Positions 1 to 12,311 are shown, counted from the first letter of the stretch. The stretch: 32,423 nucleotides of DNA from Methylobacterium indicum (GCF_001043895.1 NZ_JTHF01000028.1:1-32423), one strand, 5' to 3'. Program-made: numbers and translations. Notes: generated by a model from the letters alone, not told the origin.

Positions 1-813
1 GCCCGCGACGCGATGCCGGAGGGCGGGCGCCTGCTGATCCGCACCGCCAACATGGCCGCGGAAGCCGTCGGTGCCTTGCGCCTCAACGGCCTGCCGGGCG
101 CCGACCACGTCCTCATCGAGGTCAGCGACACCGGCACCGGCATGACCCCGGAGGTGATGGAAAAAATCTTCGAGCCGTTCTTCACCACCAAGGAGGTCAA
201 CAAGGGCACGGGCCTGGGTCTCTCGACGGTGTTCGGCATCGTCAAGCAGTCCGGCGGCTACATCGACGTGCGCTCGACCATCGGCCAGGGCACGGTCTTC
301 GCCATCTATCTGCCCCGCCACGTCCCCGTTCCGGAGGCGGAGGTCCCCGAGGTCTCGGCGGACCTGCCCGCACCCGCCGCCGGCGGCGCCCCGGCTCCGG
401 CATCCGCCGCGGAGGCCCAGAAGCCGCCGGCCCGCGACCTCACCGGCCACGGCACGATCCTGCTGGTCGAGGACGAGGATCCCGTCCGCGCGGTCAATGC
501 CCGGGCGCTCACCGCCCGCGGCTACACCGTGCTCGAGGCGGCCTCGGGCCTCGAGGCCCTGCAGATCATGGAGGAGCGCGACGTGCCGGTGGACCTCGTC
601 GTCTCCGACGTGGTGATGCCCGAGATGGACGGCCCGACCCTGCTGCGCGAATTGCGCAAGGGCCACCCCTCGCTCAAGGTGATCTTCGTCTCCGGCTACG
701 CCGAGGACGCCTTCCGCAAGAACCTGCCCGACGGCGAGGAGTTCAACTTCCTGCCCAAGCCGTTCAGCCTGAAGCAGCTCGTCGAGACGGTGAAGACCAC
801 GATGGCGGGGTGA
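1..813 (+). CDS. cckA: Hybrid histidine kinase CckA, C-terminal part (5' end outside window)
   Basis: This is the 3' end of a hybrid sensor kinase. The open frame runs in from base 1, so the start and the sensor/dimerisation domains lie outside the window. The visible part begins inside the ATP-binding domain, with the D-x-G-x-G box (DTGTGM, about bases 127-144), the F box (IFEPFFTTK) and the G2 box ([18 protein letters not shown]). An Ala/Pro-rich linker of about 45 residues follows. A complete receiver domain comes next ([11 protein letters not shown], phospho-acceptor Asp codon at 607-609 in [10 protein letters not shown], and the conserved Lys in LPKPF). The G2 wording and C-terminal receiver match CckA, which in alphaproteobacteria feeds phosphate through ChpT to CtrA and CpdR for cell-cycle control. 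Neighbouring recA fits a conserved alphaproteobacterial chromosomal context. The family assignment is strong; the symbol rests on similarity of the C-terminal half only. Confidence 0.87.
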   Translation, partial: ARDAMPEGGRLLIRTANMAAEAVGALRLNGLPGADHVLIEVSDTGTGMTPEVMEKIFEPFFTTKEVNKGTGLGLSTVFGIVKQSGGYIDVRSTIGQGTVFAIYLPRHVPVPEAEVPEVSADLPAPAAGGAPAPASAAEAQKPPARDLTGHGTILLVEDEDPVRAVNARALTARGYTVLEAASGLEALQIMEERDVPVDLVVSDVVMPEMDGPTLLRELRKGHPSLKVIFVSGYAEDAFRKNLPDGEEFNFLPKPFSLKQLVETVKTTMAG

Positions 814-855
814 GGGCGTCCGGATCGCCGTGCTCGTGGCCGCCGCCTGCGGGAC

Positions 856-873
856 TTACATCCATGTATGTAA
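856..873. promoter_or_regulatory. Palindromic operator of the toxin-antitoxin pair
   Basis: The 18-bp sequence TTACATCCATGTATGTAA is an inverted repeat. Arms TTACAT (856-861) and ATGTAA (868-873) are perfect, and the central six bases form a near-palindrome around CATG. It is AT-rich against a very GC-rich background and ends three bases before the antitoxin Shine-Dalgarno sequence. Antitoxins of type II modules normally autorepress at such sites, so an operator is the likely role (inference). Confidence 0.6.
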
Positions 874-886
874 CCAGGGGGTGGCC

Positions 887-1129
887 ATGAAGACCGCGAT
901 CAGCATGCGCGAACTCCAGACGATGTCGGCCGGCGCGATCCAGGCGCTGCCGCATGCGATGCCGATCAAGAACGGCACCGCGACCGTCGGCATTCTGTTG
1001 CCGATCCACCAGGCATCTCCGGAGTATATGCGCAAGGTGATAGCCGATATTCGGGCGGATGCGGAAAAGTATACTCCCGAAGAGAACGCTGCCATTGATC
1101 GGCTGCTGGCCGAGCGCGGCGCCGAGTGA
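887..1129 (+). CDS. Phd/YefM-like antitoxin, 80 aa
   Basis: This is a small protein with the layout of a Phd/YefM-type antitoxin. An N-terminal DNA-binding half (ISMRELQTMSAGAIQAL, then KNGTATVGILLPI, resembling the beta-alpha-alpha-beta Phd fold) is followed by a charged helical tail (about residues 45-80, rich in Glu, Asp, Arg and Lys) that would bind the toxin. The ATG at 887 is chosen because AGGGGG (876-881) lies five bases upstream; a GTG at 830 in the same frame would read through the operator. Its stop codon overlaps the GTG of the next frame (GTGA, 1126-1129), so the two are translationally coupled. The antitoxin role is inferred from fold-like sequence, size and the PIN-domain partner; I do not recognise a named subfamily. 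Confidence 0.7.
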   Translation: MKTAISMRELQTMSAGAIQALPHAMPIKNGTATVGILLPIHQASPEYMRKVIADIRADAEKYTPEENAAIDRLLAERGAE

Positions 1130-1596
1130 CGGAGAGGTCTGCCGACGCGGATCTTCCTCTGCGACGGCCTTCCAGCATGCCGGTCGTCGATACCAACATC
1201 GTCTTGAGTGCCGCCTTGGGGTGCCGCTCCGTGTCGGTCTTCGACGCACTTGCCGATCGACGGCTCGTAGCGACATCCGCCCGCGTTGCGGAGAAGGTCC
1301 AGCGGGTCCTGCTGAGTGTTCCGGATCTCCCGGCGGGAGCACCTGTGCGCGCGGGTGTGATTCTCGCCGGGATCGATGTCATTGATGCCTCGTACTACTC
1401 CGACCGAATCGAGAGCGCGGCCGGCGTCCTCTCCGACGCCGTCGCCTCCCGCAACGGCTCGACGTCGGACGCGCATGTCCTCGCCTGCGCCTGGCTGCTG
1501 GACGCCGACATCTGGAGCCACGACCGCGACTTCGCCGGGACCGGCTGGCCGTCCTGGTCGAACGCCAACCTGCTCCGGGCCCTCGACGGCGCCTGA
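1126..1596 (+). CDS. PIN-domain toxin (VapC-like ribonuclease)
   Basis: This is a PIN-domain protein of 156 aa, probably the toxin of the module, cleaving RNA with a Mg-dependent acidic site. The visible acidic positions are Asp22 in VVDTNIVLSA, Asp115 in SDAHVLACA and Asp133/Asp135 in WSHDRDFAG; Glu56 may supply a further ligand. The GTG at 1126 overlaps the antitoxin stop and is taken as the start. An ATG at 1177 would give a 139-aa protein beginning MPVVDTN, which is the usual beginning of PIN proteins, so the first 17 residues may not be translated. The order antitoxin then toxin, with coupling, is typical of VapBC-like loci. The antitoxin looks Phd-like rather than AbrB-like VapB. The domain call is firm; toxicity is inferred from context. 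Confidence 0.8.
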   Translation: MTERSADADLPLRRPSSMPVVDTNIVLSAALGCRSVSVFDALADRRLVATSARVAEKVQRVLLSVPDLPAGAPVRAGVILAGIDVIDASYYSDRIESAAGVLSDAVASRNGSTSDAHVLACAWLLDADIWSHDRDFAGTGWPSWSNANLLRALDGA

Positions 1597-1633
1597 TCCC
1601 CCGAAAATGCCTCGATGAATGCCCCTCCCGCCC

Positions 1634-1662
1634 TTGCCGGAAGAGAACAAAACAGGTACATA
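1634..1662 (+). promoter_or_regulatory. Candidate recA promoter with embedded SOS (LexA) box
   Basis: TTGCCG (1634-1639) and TACATA (1657-1662) are separated by 17 bases and could be the -35 and -10 elements. Between them lies GAAC-AAAACAG-GTAC (1645-1659), which differs by one base from the alphaproteobacterial LexA consensus GAAC-N7-GAAC. Placement inside the spacer, about 60 bases before recA, is what a LexA-repressed promoter should look like. The promoter hexamers themselves are weak matches. Confidence 0.6.
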
Positions 1663-1718
1663 AATCCCAGCCGCGCGATTGAGACTTGTCGCCCCTCCTG
1701 CCATAAGGACCCGCCGAG

Positions 1719-2810
<1,092 letters not shown>

Positions 2811-2839
2811 TCCCGACGGATCGGTTCTGACGACATCCG

Positions 2840-2873
2840 GGGCCGCCGCGCGACGAGCGCGGCGGCCCTTTTT
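2840..2873 (+). terminator. Rho-independent terminator of recA
   Basis: A perfect 12-bp GC stem, GGGCCGCCGCGC (2840-2851) pairing with 2857-2868, has a 5-base loop and is followed by TTTTT (2869-2873). It starts 29 bases after the recA stop. Confidence 0.92.
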
Positions 2874-2917
2874 CTGTTCCGCGGGGCTGTCAAGGACCCA
2901 ATAAAGGCGCGCGTATC

Positions 2918-3111
2918 CCCCTCTCCCCGCGGGCGGGGAGAGGGCCGGCTACACCCTGTCGTGTAGCCGGCAAGCGCAGGCGCAAGCCGGAGCGAGGGTG
3001 AGGGGGTGGGTCCGGGAAGAGACTCCTCCGGAAACACCCCCTCACCTTCGCCCTTCGGGCTACCTGAGCCCCTTCGGAGCTCAGGCCTCTTCCCTCCCGC
3101 GGGGAGAGGGG
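2918..3111. repeat. Multi-hairpin intergenic element with 16-bp terminal inverted repeats
   Basis: This 194-bp non-coding block is bounded by perfect 16-bp inverted repeats (CCCCTCTCCCCGCGGG at 2918-2933 and its complement at 3096-3111). The similarity continues imperfectly about ten bases outward on each side. Inside are a perfect 11-bp stem at 2919-2929/2934-2944, another at 2944-2954/2961-2971, a perfect 12-bp stem at 2997-3008/3035-3046, and a 7-bp stem at 3063-3069/3079-3085. It fills the space between the recA terminator and the converging MAPEG gene. It looks like a REP/MITE-type element that should recur in the genome; no second copy is visible in this window. Confidence 0.65.
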
Positions 3112-3150
3112 AAACCCGCGCCTCGATCGGCTGCCGGACGGCCTGCTCAC

Positions 3151-3564
3151 TTACGGTGCCCCCGGCCCCGCCCAGCCGAACAGCCCGGCAAACACGAAGC
3201 CGATGCCGACGATCGCCACGCCCCAGACGAGGGTGCGGATCCACGGGATGCCGAAGCCGTAGATCGGCAGGTAGAGGAGCCGGGCCCAGAAGTAGAGCTG
3301 TGCCCCCCACGCCACCGCGCCGCCCTGGCGGCCCGAGACGGCTGCCGCCAGCACCAGGGCGGCGAAGAGCGGGAAGGTCTCGAAGAAGTTGGCCGAGGCC
3401 CGCTTCAGCCGGGCGGCGGCCCCGGTGACCTCGCCCTCGCTCTCGCGGTTGCCCGCCGCCCAGGTCAGGCCGCCGCGCTGGGCGAGGCCCGCGGTCGAGG
3501 CGGCCATGATGTGCGCGAAGCCGAGGGCGGCCGAGAGGGCGAGGAGACGGATTTCGTCGGTCAT
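3151..3564 (-). CDS. MAPEG-family membrane protein
   Basis: This is a small integral membrane protein of 137 aa, the usual size of the MAPEG family (membrane-associated proteins in eicosanoid and glutathione metabolism). Four hydrophobic segments can be seen, at about residues 5-25, 62-80, 85-100 and 108-130. The family signature lies in RLKRASANFFETFPLF: Arg55, Asn59 and Glu62, the R-x3-N-x2-E pattern that frames the glutathione/active-site region in characterised members. The start at 3564 (MTDEIRL) is chosen because the upstream in-frame extension is Arg/Pro-rich and non-hydrophobic. The gene is divergent from alaS. Bacterial members are mostly uncharacterised, so the substrate is unknown. 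Confidence 0.85.
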   Translation of the reverse strand: MTDEIRLLALSAALGFAHIMAASTAGLAQRGGLTWAAGNRESEGEVTGAAARLKRASANFFETFPLFAALVLAAAVSGRQGGAVAWGAQLYFWARLLYLPIYGFGIPWIRTLVWGVAIVGIGFVFAGLFGWAGPGAP

Positions 3565-3680
3565 CGAAGCACAAGTCCCGGAACGAGGAATCTGCCGGCG
3601 GGCCGGCGGCCGCGCTTGCTTCCCACGCACATAGCGGCGGCGCTCCGCCTCGACACGGGGGGAGCGCGTGACTAAAGACA

Positions 3681-3696
3681 CGCGGATGCATCCGCG
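3681..3696. promoter_or_regulatory. Perfect 16-bp palindrome in the MAPEG/alaS divergent region
   Basis: CGCGGATGCATCCGCG is a perfect palindrome lying 72 bases upstream of the alaS start and 117 bases upstream of the MAPEG start. It could be a regulator binding site for either gene. I recognise no specific regulator. Confidence 0.35.
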
Positions 3697-3767
3697 GGCC
3701 GCCCGCCGGTGCGCCCCGTTTTCACGCCCGCCCGCCCGGCCCGCCTTCCGCAGAGACGATTCTTCCC

Positions 3768-6434
<2,667 letters not shown>

Positions 6435-6874
6435 GATCGTGTCGGCGCCCGATCGGGTGTCGACACCCTGGCGCCCTGGGTGATGCCTGAGAGCCACAGG
6501 CCGGGTCTTTCTGGTGGCGACCAAGCCTGTCGTCTCCATCGGGAGCGGCATTCGCGCTCCCGACGATGGGCTCGGTCTCAGTCGTTCGACTGTCTCGCGG
6601 GTCCGTCCCAAATATTGCTCCGATTGTTCCAAAATCCTGCCGGTGTCGGGAGGCGGGGTCTCCGTGCCGGGGCACCGGGACTGTGCGGAAGCCTGTTGCG
6701 GATCGTCTCCGCCCCGCGGCCCCAAGCCTCGTCCGGCCTTGCCCATCTCGCATCCGCGAAGTAGAGGCTGCGGGAACCCGGATCGTCCCGCCGTGGGCCG
6801 ACGTGCTCGTGCCACGATTGCCGGTCATGAGCCGCCGGACGAATCCGCCGCGTCATATCGGAAGGTGGGCAAGA
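6435..6874. other. 440-base non-coding gap between alaS and rfbC
   Basis: I see no credible gene here. The region holds a perfect 14-bp palindrome GGGTGTCGACACCC (6455-6468) flanked by two direct copies of GGCGCCC (6444-6450 and 6470-6476). It also holds a 9-bp stem at 6539-6547/6555-6563 without a T tail. The stretch around 6608-6634 is distinctly AT-richer than the rest and could contain the rfb operon promoter, but no convincing -35/-10 pair stands out. Confidence 0.5.
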
Positions 6875-7429
6875 ATGCAGGTCATCGATCAGGCGATCCC
6901 GGCAGTGAAGCTCGTGATCCCCAAGCGGCACGGCGATGCCCGCGGCTGGTTCTCGGAGACCTACCGGGCCGACATCCTGGCCGCCCACGGCGTCGAGGAC
7001 CACTTCATCCAGGACAACCAGTCCTTCTCGGCGCAACAGGGCACCGTCCGCGGCCTGCACTTCCAGCGCCATCCCTTCGCCCAGGCCAAGCTGATCCGCG
7101 TCCTCTCCGGCGCGATCCTCGACGTCGCGGTCGACCTGCGCCGGGACTCGCCCACCTACGGCCGGCACGTCGCCGCACGTCTCGACGCCGAGAACGGTCA
7201 TCAGCTCTACGTGCCGATCGGGTTCGGCCACGGCTTCTGCACCCTCGAGCCCGATACGATGGTGGCCTACAAGGTCGCCGGCGGCGTCTATAGTCCGGAC
7301 CACGACGGCGCCGTGCTGTGGAACGACCCCGATCTCGGCATCGACTGGCCGGTGAGCGAGGCCGAGGCCCAGCTCTCGGCCAAGGACAAGGTCGCGCCCC
7401 GCTTCGCCGACCTGCCCGCCCTGTTCTGA
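6875..7429 (+). CDS. rfbC: dTDP-4-dehydrorhamnose 3,5-epimerase
   Basis: This is the third enzyme of dTDP-L-rhamnose synthesis. It epimerises dTDP-4-keto-6-deoxyglucose at C3 and C5 and has a cupin fold. The protein is 184 aa, the family norm. It shows [20 protein letters not shown], the conserved [10 protein letters not shown] with catalytic His62, and [17 protein letters not shown]. The ATG at 6875 (MQVIDQ) has GGAAGG (6860-6865) nine bases upstream; the long in-frame extension upstream lacks family similarity. It is first in an rfbC-B-D-A operon, with 47 bases before rfbB. The product feeds rhamnose-containing lipopolysaccharide or exopolysaccharide. Confidence 0.95.
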   Translation: MQVIDQAIPAVKLVIPKRHGDARGWFSETYRADILAAHGVEDHFIQDNQSFSAQQGTVRGLHFQRHPFAQAKLIRVLSGAILDVAVDLRRDSPTYGRHVAARLDAENGHQLYVPIGFGHGFCTLEPDTMVAYKVAGGVYSPDHDGAVLWNDPDLGIDWPVSEAEAQLSAKDKVAPRFADLPALF

Positions 7430-7476
7430 CGATCCGCGGTCGCCAACCCCTCATTCTTCCGGAGATCACCTACCCC

Positions 7477-8529
7477 ATGCGCATCCTCGTCACGGGCGGC
7501 TGCGGCTTCATCGGCTCGGCCCTGGTCCTCCACCTCGTCCGGGAGCTCGGCCACGAGGTCCTGACCCTCGACGCGCTCACCTACGCGGCGAACCCGATCT
7601 CGCTGATGCCGCTCAAGGGCGACAACCGCCACCGCTTCGCCGAAGCCGATATCTGCGACCACGAGAAGGTCTCGACGCTCTTCGAGGAGTTCCGGCCGCA
7701 AGCCGTGATGCATCTCGCCGCCGAGAGCCATGTCGACCGCTCGATCACCGGGCCGGGCGCCTTCATCCGCACCAACGTGGTCGGCACCCAGGTGATGCTG
7801 GAGGCCGCGCGCGCCTACTACAACACGCTGCAGGGCGCGGAGCGCGACGCGTTCCGGTTCCTCCACGTCTCGACCGACGAGGTCTACGGCTCGCTGCCCC
7901 CGGGCGGCTTCTTCACCGAGGACAGCCGCTACGACCCGCGCTCGCCCTACTCGGCCTCGAAGGCGGCCTCCGACCACCTGGCCCGTGCCTGGCACGAGAC
8001 CTACGGCCTGCCGGTGCTGGTGACCAACTGCTCGAACAATTACGGGCCGCGGCACTTCCCCGAGAAGCTGATCCCGCTGATGATCCTCAACGCCCTGGAG
8101 GGCAAGAACCTCCCGGTCTACGGCGACGGCCAGAACGAGCGCGACTGGATCCACGTCGAGGATCATGCCCGCGGCCTCGTCGCGGTGCTGGAGAAGGGCC
8201 GGATCGGCGAGACCTACCTGCTCGGCGGCCGCTCGGTGCGCAACAATCTCGAGGTGGTCAAGACGCTCTGCGCGATCTTCGATCGTCTCCGTCCCGAGGC
8301 CGGCCCGCACGAGCGCCTGATCCAGTTCGTCACCGACCGTCCCGGCCACGACCGGCGCTACGCCATCGACCCGAGCAAGGCCGAGGCCGAGGTCGGCTAC
8401 ACGCCCTCCCGCACCTTCGAGCAGGCGCTCGAGGATACCGTGCGCTGGTACCTCGACAACGAGTCGTGGTGGCGCCCGATCCGCGAGGGCCGCTATTCCG
8501 GCGAGCGCCTCGGCCTGAGCGCGGAGTGA
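7477..8529 (+). CDS. rfbB: dTDP-glucose 4,6-dehydratase
   Basis: This NAD-dependent extended short-chain dehydrogenase converts dTDP-glucose to dTDP-4-keto-6-deoxyglucose. The protein is 350 aa. The N-terminal Rossmann motif TGGCGFIG (residues 7-14) is followed by [11 protein letters not shown]. The catalytic triplet Thr133-Asp134-Glu135 is in STDEVYG, and Tyr158/Lys162 are in [22 protein letters not shown] and [11 protein letters not shown] also match the family. The ATG at 7477 (MRILVTGG) is chosen over a longer in-frame opening that overlaps rfbC. A GGAG at 7460-7463 is rather distant. It lies inside the rfb operon, four bases before rfbD. Confidence 0.97.
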   Translation: MRILVTGGCGFIGSALVLHLVRELGHEVLTLDALTYAANPISLMPLKGDNRHRFAEADICDHEKVSTLFEEFRPQAVMHLAAESHVDRSITGPGAFIRTNVVGTQVMLEAARAYYNTLQGAERDAFRFLHVSTDEVYGSLPPGGFFTEDSRYDPRSPYSASKAASDHLARAWHETYGLPVLVTNCSNNYGPRHFPEKLIPLMILNALEGKNLPVYGDGQNERDWIHVEDHARGLVAVLEKGRIGETYLLGGRSVRNNLEVVKTLCAIFDRLRPEAGPHERLIQFVTDRPGHDRRYAIDPSKAEAEVGYTPSRTFEQALEDTVRWYLDNESWWRPIREGRYSGERLGLSAE

Positions 8530-8533
8530 AGCC

Positions 8534-9433
8534 ATGACGCGGGAGATCCTCGTCCTCGGCGGCGGCGGCCAGGTCGGCACCGAGTTGCAGCGGCAATCCT
8601 TCGGGGAGGGCGTGGTCGTCCACGCCCCCACCCGGGAGGCGCTGGACATCACCGACGAGGCGGCGGTCGCCCGCGCCATCGCCGCGCGTCCCTACGCGGC
8701 GGTGATCAACACCGCCGCCTACACGGCGGTCGACAAGGCCGAGAGCGACGTGGCCGCCGCCTGGCGGCTCAACGCGCTGAGCGCCGCCTACCTGGCGGCG
8801 GAGACCGCGAAGGCCGGCATCCCGCTGATCCACGTCTCGACCGACTACGTCTTCGACGGGACGGGGACCGGCGCCTACGCCGCCGATGCCCCGCTACATC
8901 CGGTCAGCGTCTACGGTGCCAGCAAGGCCGCCGGCGAGATGGCGGTGCGCACCGGCAACCCGCGCCACGCGGTGGTCCGCACCGCCTGGGTGGTGAGCCC
9001 GCACCGGGCGAACTTCGTCAAGACGATGCTGCGGCTTTCGGCCGAGCGCGACAAGCTGACGGTGGTCGCCGACCAGCGCGGCTGCCCGACCTCGGCCGGC
9101 GACCTCGCGGCGGCGCTGGTCGCGATCGCGCTGCGCTTCGCCGAGGATCCGGCGGCGCCCGCCGGCACCTATCACTGCGTCAATGCCGGGGCGACGACCT
9201 GGTACGATTTCGCGCAGGCCATCATGGCCGGCGCGGCGGCCCGCGGCGCGCGCGCGGTGCCGGTCGAACCGATCCCCAGCACGGCCTTCAAGACCCCGGT
9301 CACCCGGCCGGCCAATTCCGAGCTGTCGACCGAGACGTTGACCGCCGCCTTCGGCCTCGTGCCGCGCCCGTGGCAGGCGGCCCTCGACGACATCCTGGAC
9401 CAGCTCATCGGTCCCGCTGCGAAACAAGCCTGA
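8534..9433 (+). CDS. rfbD: dTDP-4-dehydrorhamnose reductase
   Basis: This enzyme catalyses the last step of dTDP-L-rhamnose synthesis, NAD(P)H-dependent reduction of the 4-keto group. The protein is 299 aa. It has an N-terminal [14 protein letters not shown] nucleotide-binding loop, [26 protein letters not shown], and catalytic Tyr127/Lys131 in YGASKAAGE. The late [12 protein letters not shown] and RPANSELST blocks are typical of RmlD. It starts four bases after rfbB and lies 13 bases before rfbA, consistent with a single transcript. Confidence 0.96.
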   Translation: MTREILVLGGGGQVGTELQRQSFGEGVVVHAPTREALDITDEAAVARAIAARPYAAVINTAAYTAVDKAESDVAAAWRLNALSAAYLAAETAKAGIPLIHVSTDYVFDGTGTGAYAADAPLHPVSVYGASKAAGEMAVRTGNPRHAVVRTAWVVSPHRANFVKTMLRLSAERDKLTVVADQRGCPTSAGDLAAALVAIALRFAEDPAAPAGTYHCVNAGATTWYDFAQAIMAGAAARGARAVPVEPIPSTAFKTPVTRPANSELSTETLTAAFGLVPRPWQAALDDILDQLIGPAAKQA

Positions 9434-9446
9434 GGAGTTTTCGACC

Positions 9447-10337
9447 ATGAAGGGCATCGTGCTCGCCGGCGGGTCCGGCACGCGGCTGCATCCGGCGACG
9501 CTGGCGATCAACAAGCAGCTGCTGCCGGTCTACGACAAGCCGATGATCTACTACCCGATCTCGGTGCTGATGCTGGCCGGCATCCGCGACATCCTGCTGA
9601 TCTCGTCGCCGGAGCATATCGACAACTACAAGCGCCTGTTCGGCACCGGCGAGCAGTTCGGAATCAACATCTCCTACGCCCTGCAGCCGAAGCCGGAAGG
9701 GCTGGCCCAGGCCTTCATCATCGGCCGCGAGTTCGTCGGTGACGACTCGGTCGCGCTGGTGCTCGGCGACAACCTGTTCTTCGGCGCCGGCATGCGCGAG
9801 CTGCTGGCCAAGGCCAAGGCGCGCAAGACCGGCGCGTCGGTCTTCGCCTACCATGTCGATCAGCCCGAGGCCTACGGCGTCGTCACCCTCGACAAGGACG
9901 GCCGCGCCACCAAGCTCGTCGAGAAGCCGAAGAACCCCGAATCGCCCTGGGCGGTGACCGGCCTCTACTTCTACGACAACCAGGTGCTCGACATCGCGGC
10001 GGCCGTGAAGCCCTCGCCCCGCGGCGAGCTCGAGATCACCGACGTCAACCAGGCCTATCTCGACCGCGGCCAGCTCCACGTCGAGTGCATGTCGCGCGGC
10101 TATGCCTGGCTCGATACCGGCACCCACGACAACCTGCTGGAAGCCGGCGAGTTCGTCCGCGTCATCCAGCACCGCCAGGGCATGCAGGTCGCCTGCCTGG
10201 AGGAGATCGCCTACACGCAAGGGTTCATCACCCGCGAGCAGGTGGTGGCCCGCGGCCAGCTCTTCGCCAAGACCAATTACGGCCAGAGCCTGCTGCGCCT
10301 CGCCCGCGAGCAGGAGCCGGGTCAGGCCCTGCTCTGA
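9447..10337 (+). CDS. rfbA: Glucose-1-phosphate thymidylyltransferase
   Basis: This enzyme makes dTDP-glucose from glucose-1-phosphate and dTTP, the entry step of dTDP-rhamnose synthesis, and is usually inhibited by the end product. It is 296 aa. It shows the nucleotidyltransferase signature [20 protein letters not shown] at residues 8-27, then [46 protein letters not shown] and [14 protein letters not shown]. It is the last gene of the rfbCBDA cluster; a hairpin follows at 10402. The order C-B-D-A differs from the common enterobacterial B-D-A-C, but all four enzymes are present and look intact. Confidence 0.97.
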   Translation: MKGIVLAGGSGTRLHPATLAINKQLLPVYDKPMIYYPISVLMLAGIRDILLISSPEHIDNYKRLFGTGEQFGINISYALQPKPEGLAQAFIIGREFVGDDSVALVLGDNLFFGAGMRELLAKAKARKTGASVFAYHVDQPEAYGVVTLDKDGRATKLVEKPKNPESPWAVTGLYFYDNQVLDIAAAVKPSPRGELEITDVNQAYLDRGQLHVECMSRGYAWLDTGTHDNLLEAGEFVRVIQHRQGMQVACLEEIAYTQGFITREQVVARGQLFAKTNYGQSLLRLAREQEPGQALL

Positions 10338-10401
10338 GGCACGAGCACCGATCCGAGGCTCGCGCCGAGCACCCGCCCGGCGCGAGCGGCACGGATGATC
10401 G

Positions 10402-10439
10402 AGGGCCGCGCCGTCCCGGCAGGGGAGGGCGCGGCCCTT
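10402..10439 (+). terminator. Probable terminator of the rfb operon
   Basis: A perfect 11-bp stem pairs AGGGCCGCGCC (10402-10412) with 10428-10438 around a 15-base loop. The tail is only weakly T-rich. It lies 64 bases after the rfbA stop. Confidence 0.55.
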
Positions 10440-10613
10440 CGCGTTCGTCCCGCGTCGCCCCGCCCATAAAGACCGAGTTTTCGCAGCGCCCCGGCGCGTG
10501 CTAAGGCCGCAGGCACGGCCAAGTCTGGTTCGGGGCAAGTCTGGTGCGGGACACGTCCCGCGCCAGGAGCCTCCCGGCGGGCGGGCGACATTTCTTCAGG
10601 GACGGGCGACAGC

Positions 10614-12146
10614 ATGAAGGACATCCTCGATCGGCTGGACCAGCGGCGTGCGCAGGCCCGGCTCGGCGGTGGCGAGAGCCGGGTGGCGGCGCAGCACAAG
10701 CGCGGCAAGCTGACGGCCCGCGAGCGCATCGAGCTCCTCCTCGATTCCGGGTCGTTCGAAGAGTTCGACATGTTCGTGCAGCACCGCTCGAACGATTTCG
10801 GGATGGAGAACCAGAAGATCCCGGGCGACGGCGTCGTCACCGGCTGGGGCACCATCAACGGTCGCGCGGTCTTCGTCTTCTCCAAGGACTTCACGGTCTT
10901 CGGTGGCTCGCTCTCCGAGGCGCATGCCCAGAAGATCATCAAGGTCCAGGACATGGCGCTCAAGATGCGCGCCCCGATCATCGGCATCTTCGATGCCGGC
11001 GGCGCCCGCATCCAGGAGGGCGTTGCGGCGCTCGGCGGCTACGGCGAGGTGTTCAAGCGCAACGTCACGGCGTCCGGCGTGATCCCGCAGATCTCGGTGA
11101 TCATGGGGCCGTGCGCGGGCGGCGACGTCTACTCGCCGGCGATGACCGACTTCATCTTCATGGTGCGGGACACGAGCTACATGTTCGTGACCGGGCCCGA
11201 CGTGGTCAAGACCGTGACCAACGAGGTGGTGACGGCGGAAGAGCTCGGCGGCGCCAAGGTCCACACCTCGAAATCCTCCATCGCCGACGGCTCCTACGAG
11301 AACGACGTCGAGGCGCTGCTGCAGATCCGGCGCCTGATGGACTTCCTGCCGGCCAACAACCAGGCCGGCGTGCCGGAGATCGAGAGCTTCGACGATCCCT
11401 CCCGCCTCGACCGCAGCCTCGATACCCTGATCCCCGACAACCCGAACAAGCCCTACGACATGGGCGAGCTGATCCGGCGGGTCGTCGACGAGGGCGACTT
11501 CTTCGAGATCCAGGCGGCGTATGCCCGCAACATCATCACGGGCTTTGCCCGGGTCGAGGGCCGCACCGTCGGCTTCGTCGCCAACCAGCCGATGGTGCTC
11601 GCTGGCGTCCTCGACTCGGACGCCTCGCGCAAGGCGGCCCGCTTCGTCCGCTTCTGCGACGCGTTCTCGATCCCGATCGTCACCTTCGTCGACGTGCCGG
11701 GCTTCCTGCCGGGCACCGCGCAGGAATATGGCGGCCTGATCAAGCACGGCGCCAAGCTGCTCTTCGCCTACAGCCAGGCGACGGTGCCGCTCGTCACCGT
11801 CATCACCCGCAAGGCCTTCGGCGGCGCCTACGACGTGATGGCCTCCAAGCATGTGGGCGGCGACGTGAACTACGCCTGGCCGACCGCCCAGATCGCCGTG
11901 ATGGGCGCCAAGGGCGCGGTCGAGATCATCTTCCGCCAGGACCTCGGCGACCCGGAGAAGATCGCGGCGCGCACGGCCGAGTACGAGGAGCGCTTCATGT
12001 CGCCCTTCGTGGCCGCCGAGCGCGGCTACATCGACGAGGTGATCATGCCGCACTCGACCCGTCGGCGCATCGCCCGGGCGCTCGCCATGCTCCGCACCAA
12101 GGAGAGCGAGCAGCCCTGGAAGAAGCACGACAACATCCCGTTGTGA
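10614..12146 (+). CDS. pccB: Propionyl-CoA carboxylase, carboxyltransferase (beta) subunit
   Basis: This is the 510-aa carboxyltransferase half of a biotin-dependent acyl-CoA carboxylase. It transfers CO2 from carboxybiotin to propionyl-CoA, giving methylmalonyl-CoA. It has the two crotonase-like halves. The N-terminal half includes [19 protein letters not shown], a [19 protein letters not shown] oxyanion region and a [12 protein letters not shown] segment. The C-terminal half includes [33 protein letters not shown] and [19 protein letters not shown]. The sequence favours PccB over AccD or methylcrotonyl-CoA carboxylase. In Methylobacterium-type organisms it serves the ethylmalonyl-CoA pathway that regenerates glyoxylate (known biology). 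The alpha subunit PccA is not in the window. The gene stands alone, 276 bases after rfbA. Confidence 0.94.
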   Translation: MKDILDRLDQRRAQARLGGGESRVAAQHKRGKLTARERIELLLDSGSFEEFDMFVQHRSNDFGMENQKIPGDGVVTGWGTINGRAVFVFSKDFTVFGGSLSEAHAQKIIKVQDMALKMRAPIIGIFDAGGARIQEGVAALGGYGEVFKRNVTASGVIPQISVIMGPCAGGDVYSPAMTDFIFMVRDTSYMFVTGPDVVKTVTNEVVTAEELGGAKVHTSKSSIADGSYENDVEALLQIRRLMDFLPANNQAGVPEIESFDDPSRLDRSLDTLIPDNPNKPYDMGELIRRVVDEGDFFEIQAAYARNIITGFARVEGRTVGFVANQPMVLAGVLDSDASRKAARFVRFCDAFSIPIVTFVDVPGFLPGTAQEYGGLIKHGAKLLFAYSQATVPLVTVITRKAFGGAYDVMASKHVGGDVNYAWPTAQIAVMGAKGAVEIIFRQDLGDPEKIAARTAEYEERFMSPFVAAERGYIDEVIMPHSTRRRIARALAMLRTKESEQPWKKHDNIPL

Positions 12147-12152
12147 ACGATG

Positions 12153-12266
12153 GAAGGGAGCGGTGAAATCCGTTCCCTTCGCCTGGTGCCGGACCAGTAT
12201 ACCCGCGCAGCGAGCCATCTTATCGGCTGTCCCACCCAAGACCTCAGGATGAGGTCGCGGGTGGGA
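12153..12266. terminator. Two hairpins between converging pccB and chemoreceptor genes
   Basis: The first hairpin pairs 12153-12163 with 12170-12180 (11 bp, one G-U). The second pairs TCCCACCC (12230-12237) with 12259-12266 and, inside it, GACCTCA (12240-12246) with 12250-12256, giving 15 pairs around a 3-base loop. Neither has a T run. Their place between converging genes suggests bidirectional termination; the inner CCTCAGGATGAGG motif may instead be a dispersed repeat. Confidence 0.4.
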
Positions 12267-12311
12267 TAAAAGATTCCAGCGACTCTCCGGGTCTCAGGCT
12301 CGAAGGGCGCT

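Noticed and set aside
2918..3111. CRISPR-like array
   Set aside because: The repeated units are inverted, of differing sequence and not regularly spaced; no cas genes are near.
6566..6874. N-terminal extension of RfbC by about 100 residues
   Set aside because: Not similar to the epimerase family; the ATG at 6875 has a proper ribosome binding site and gives the normal length.
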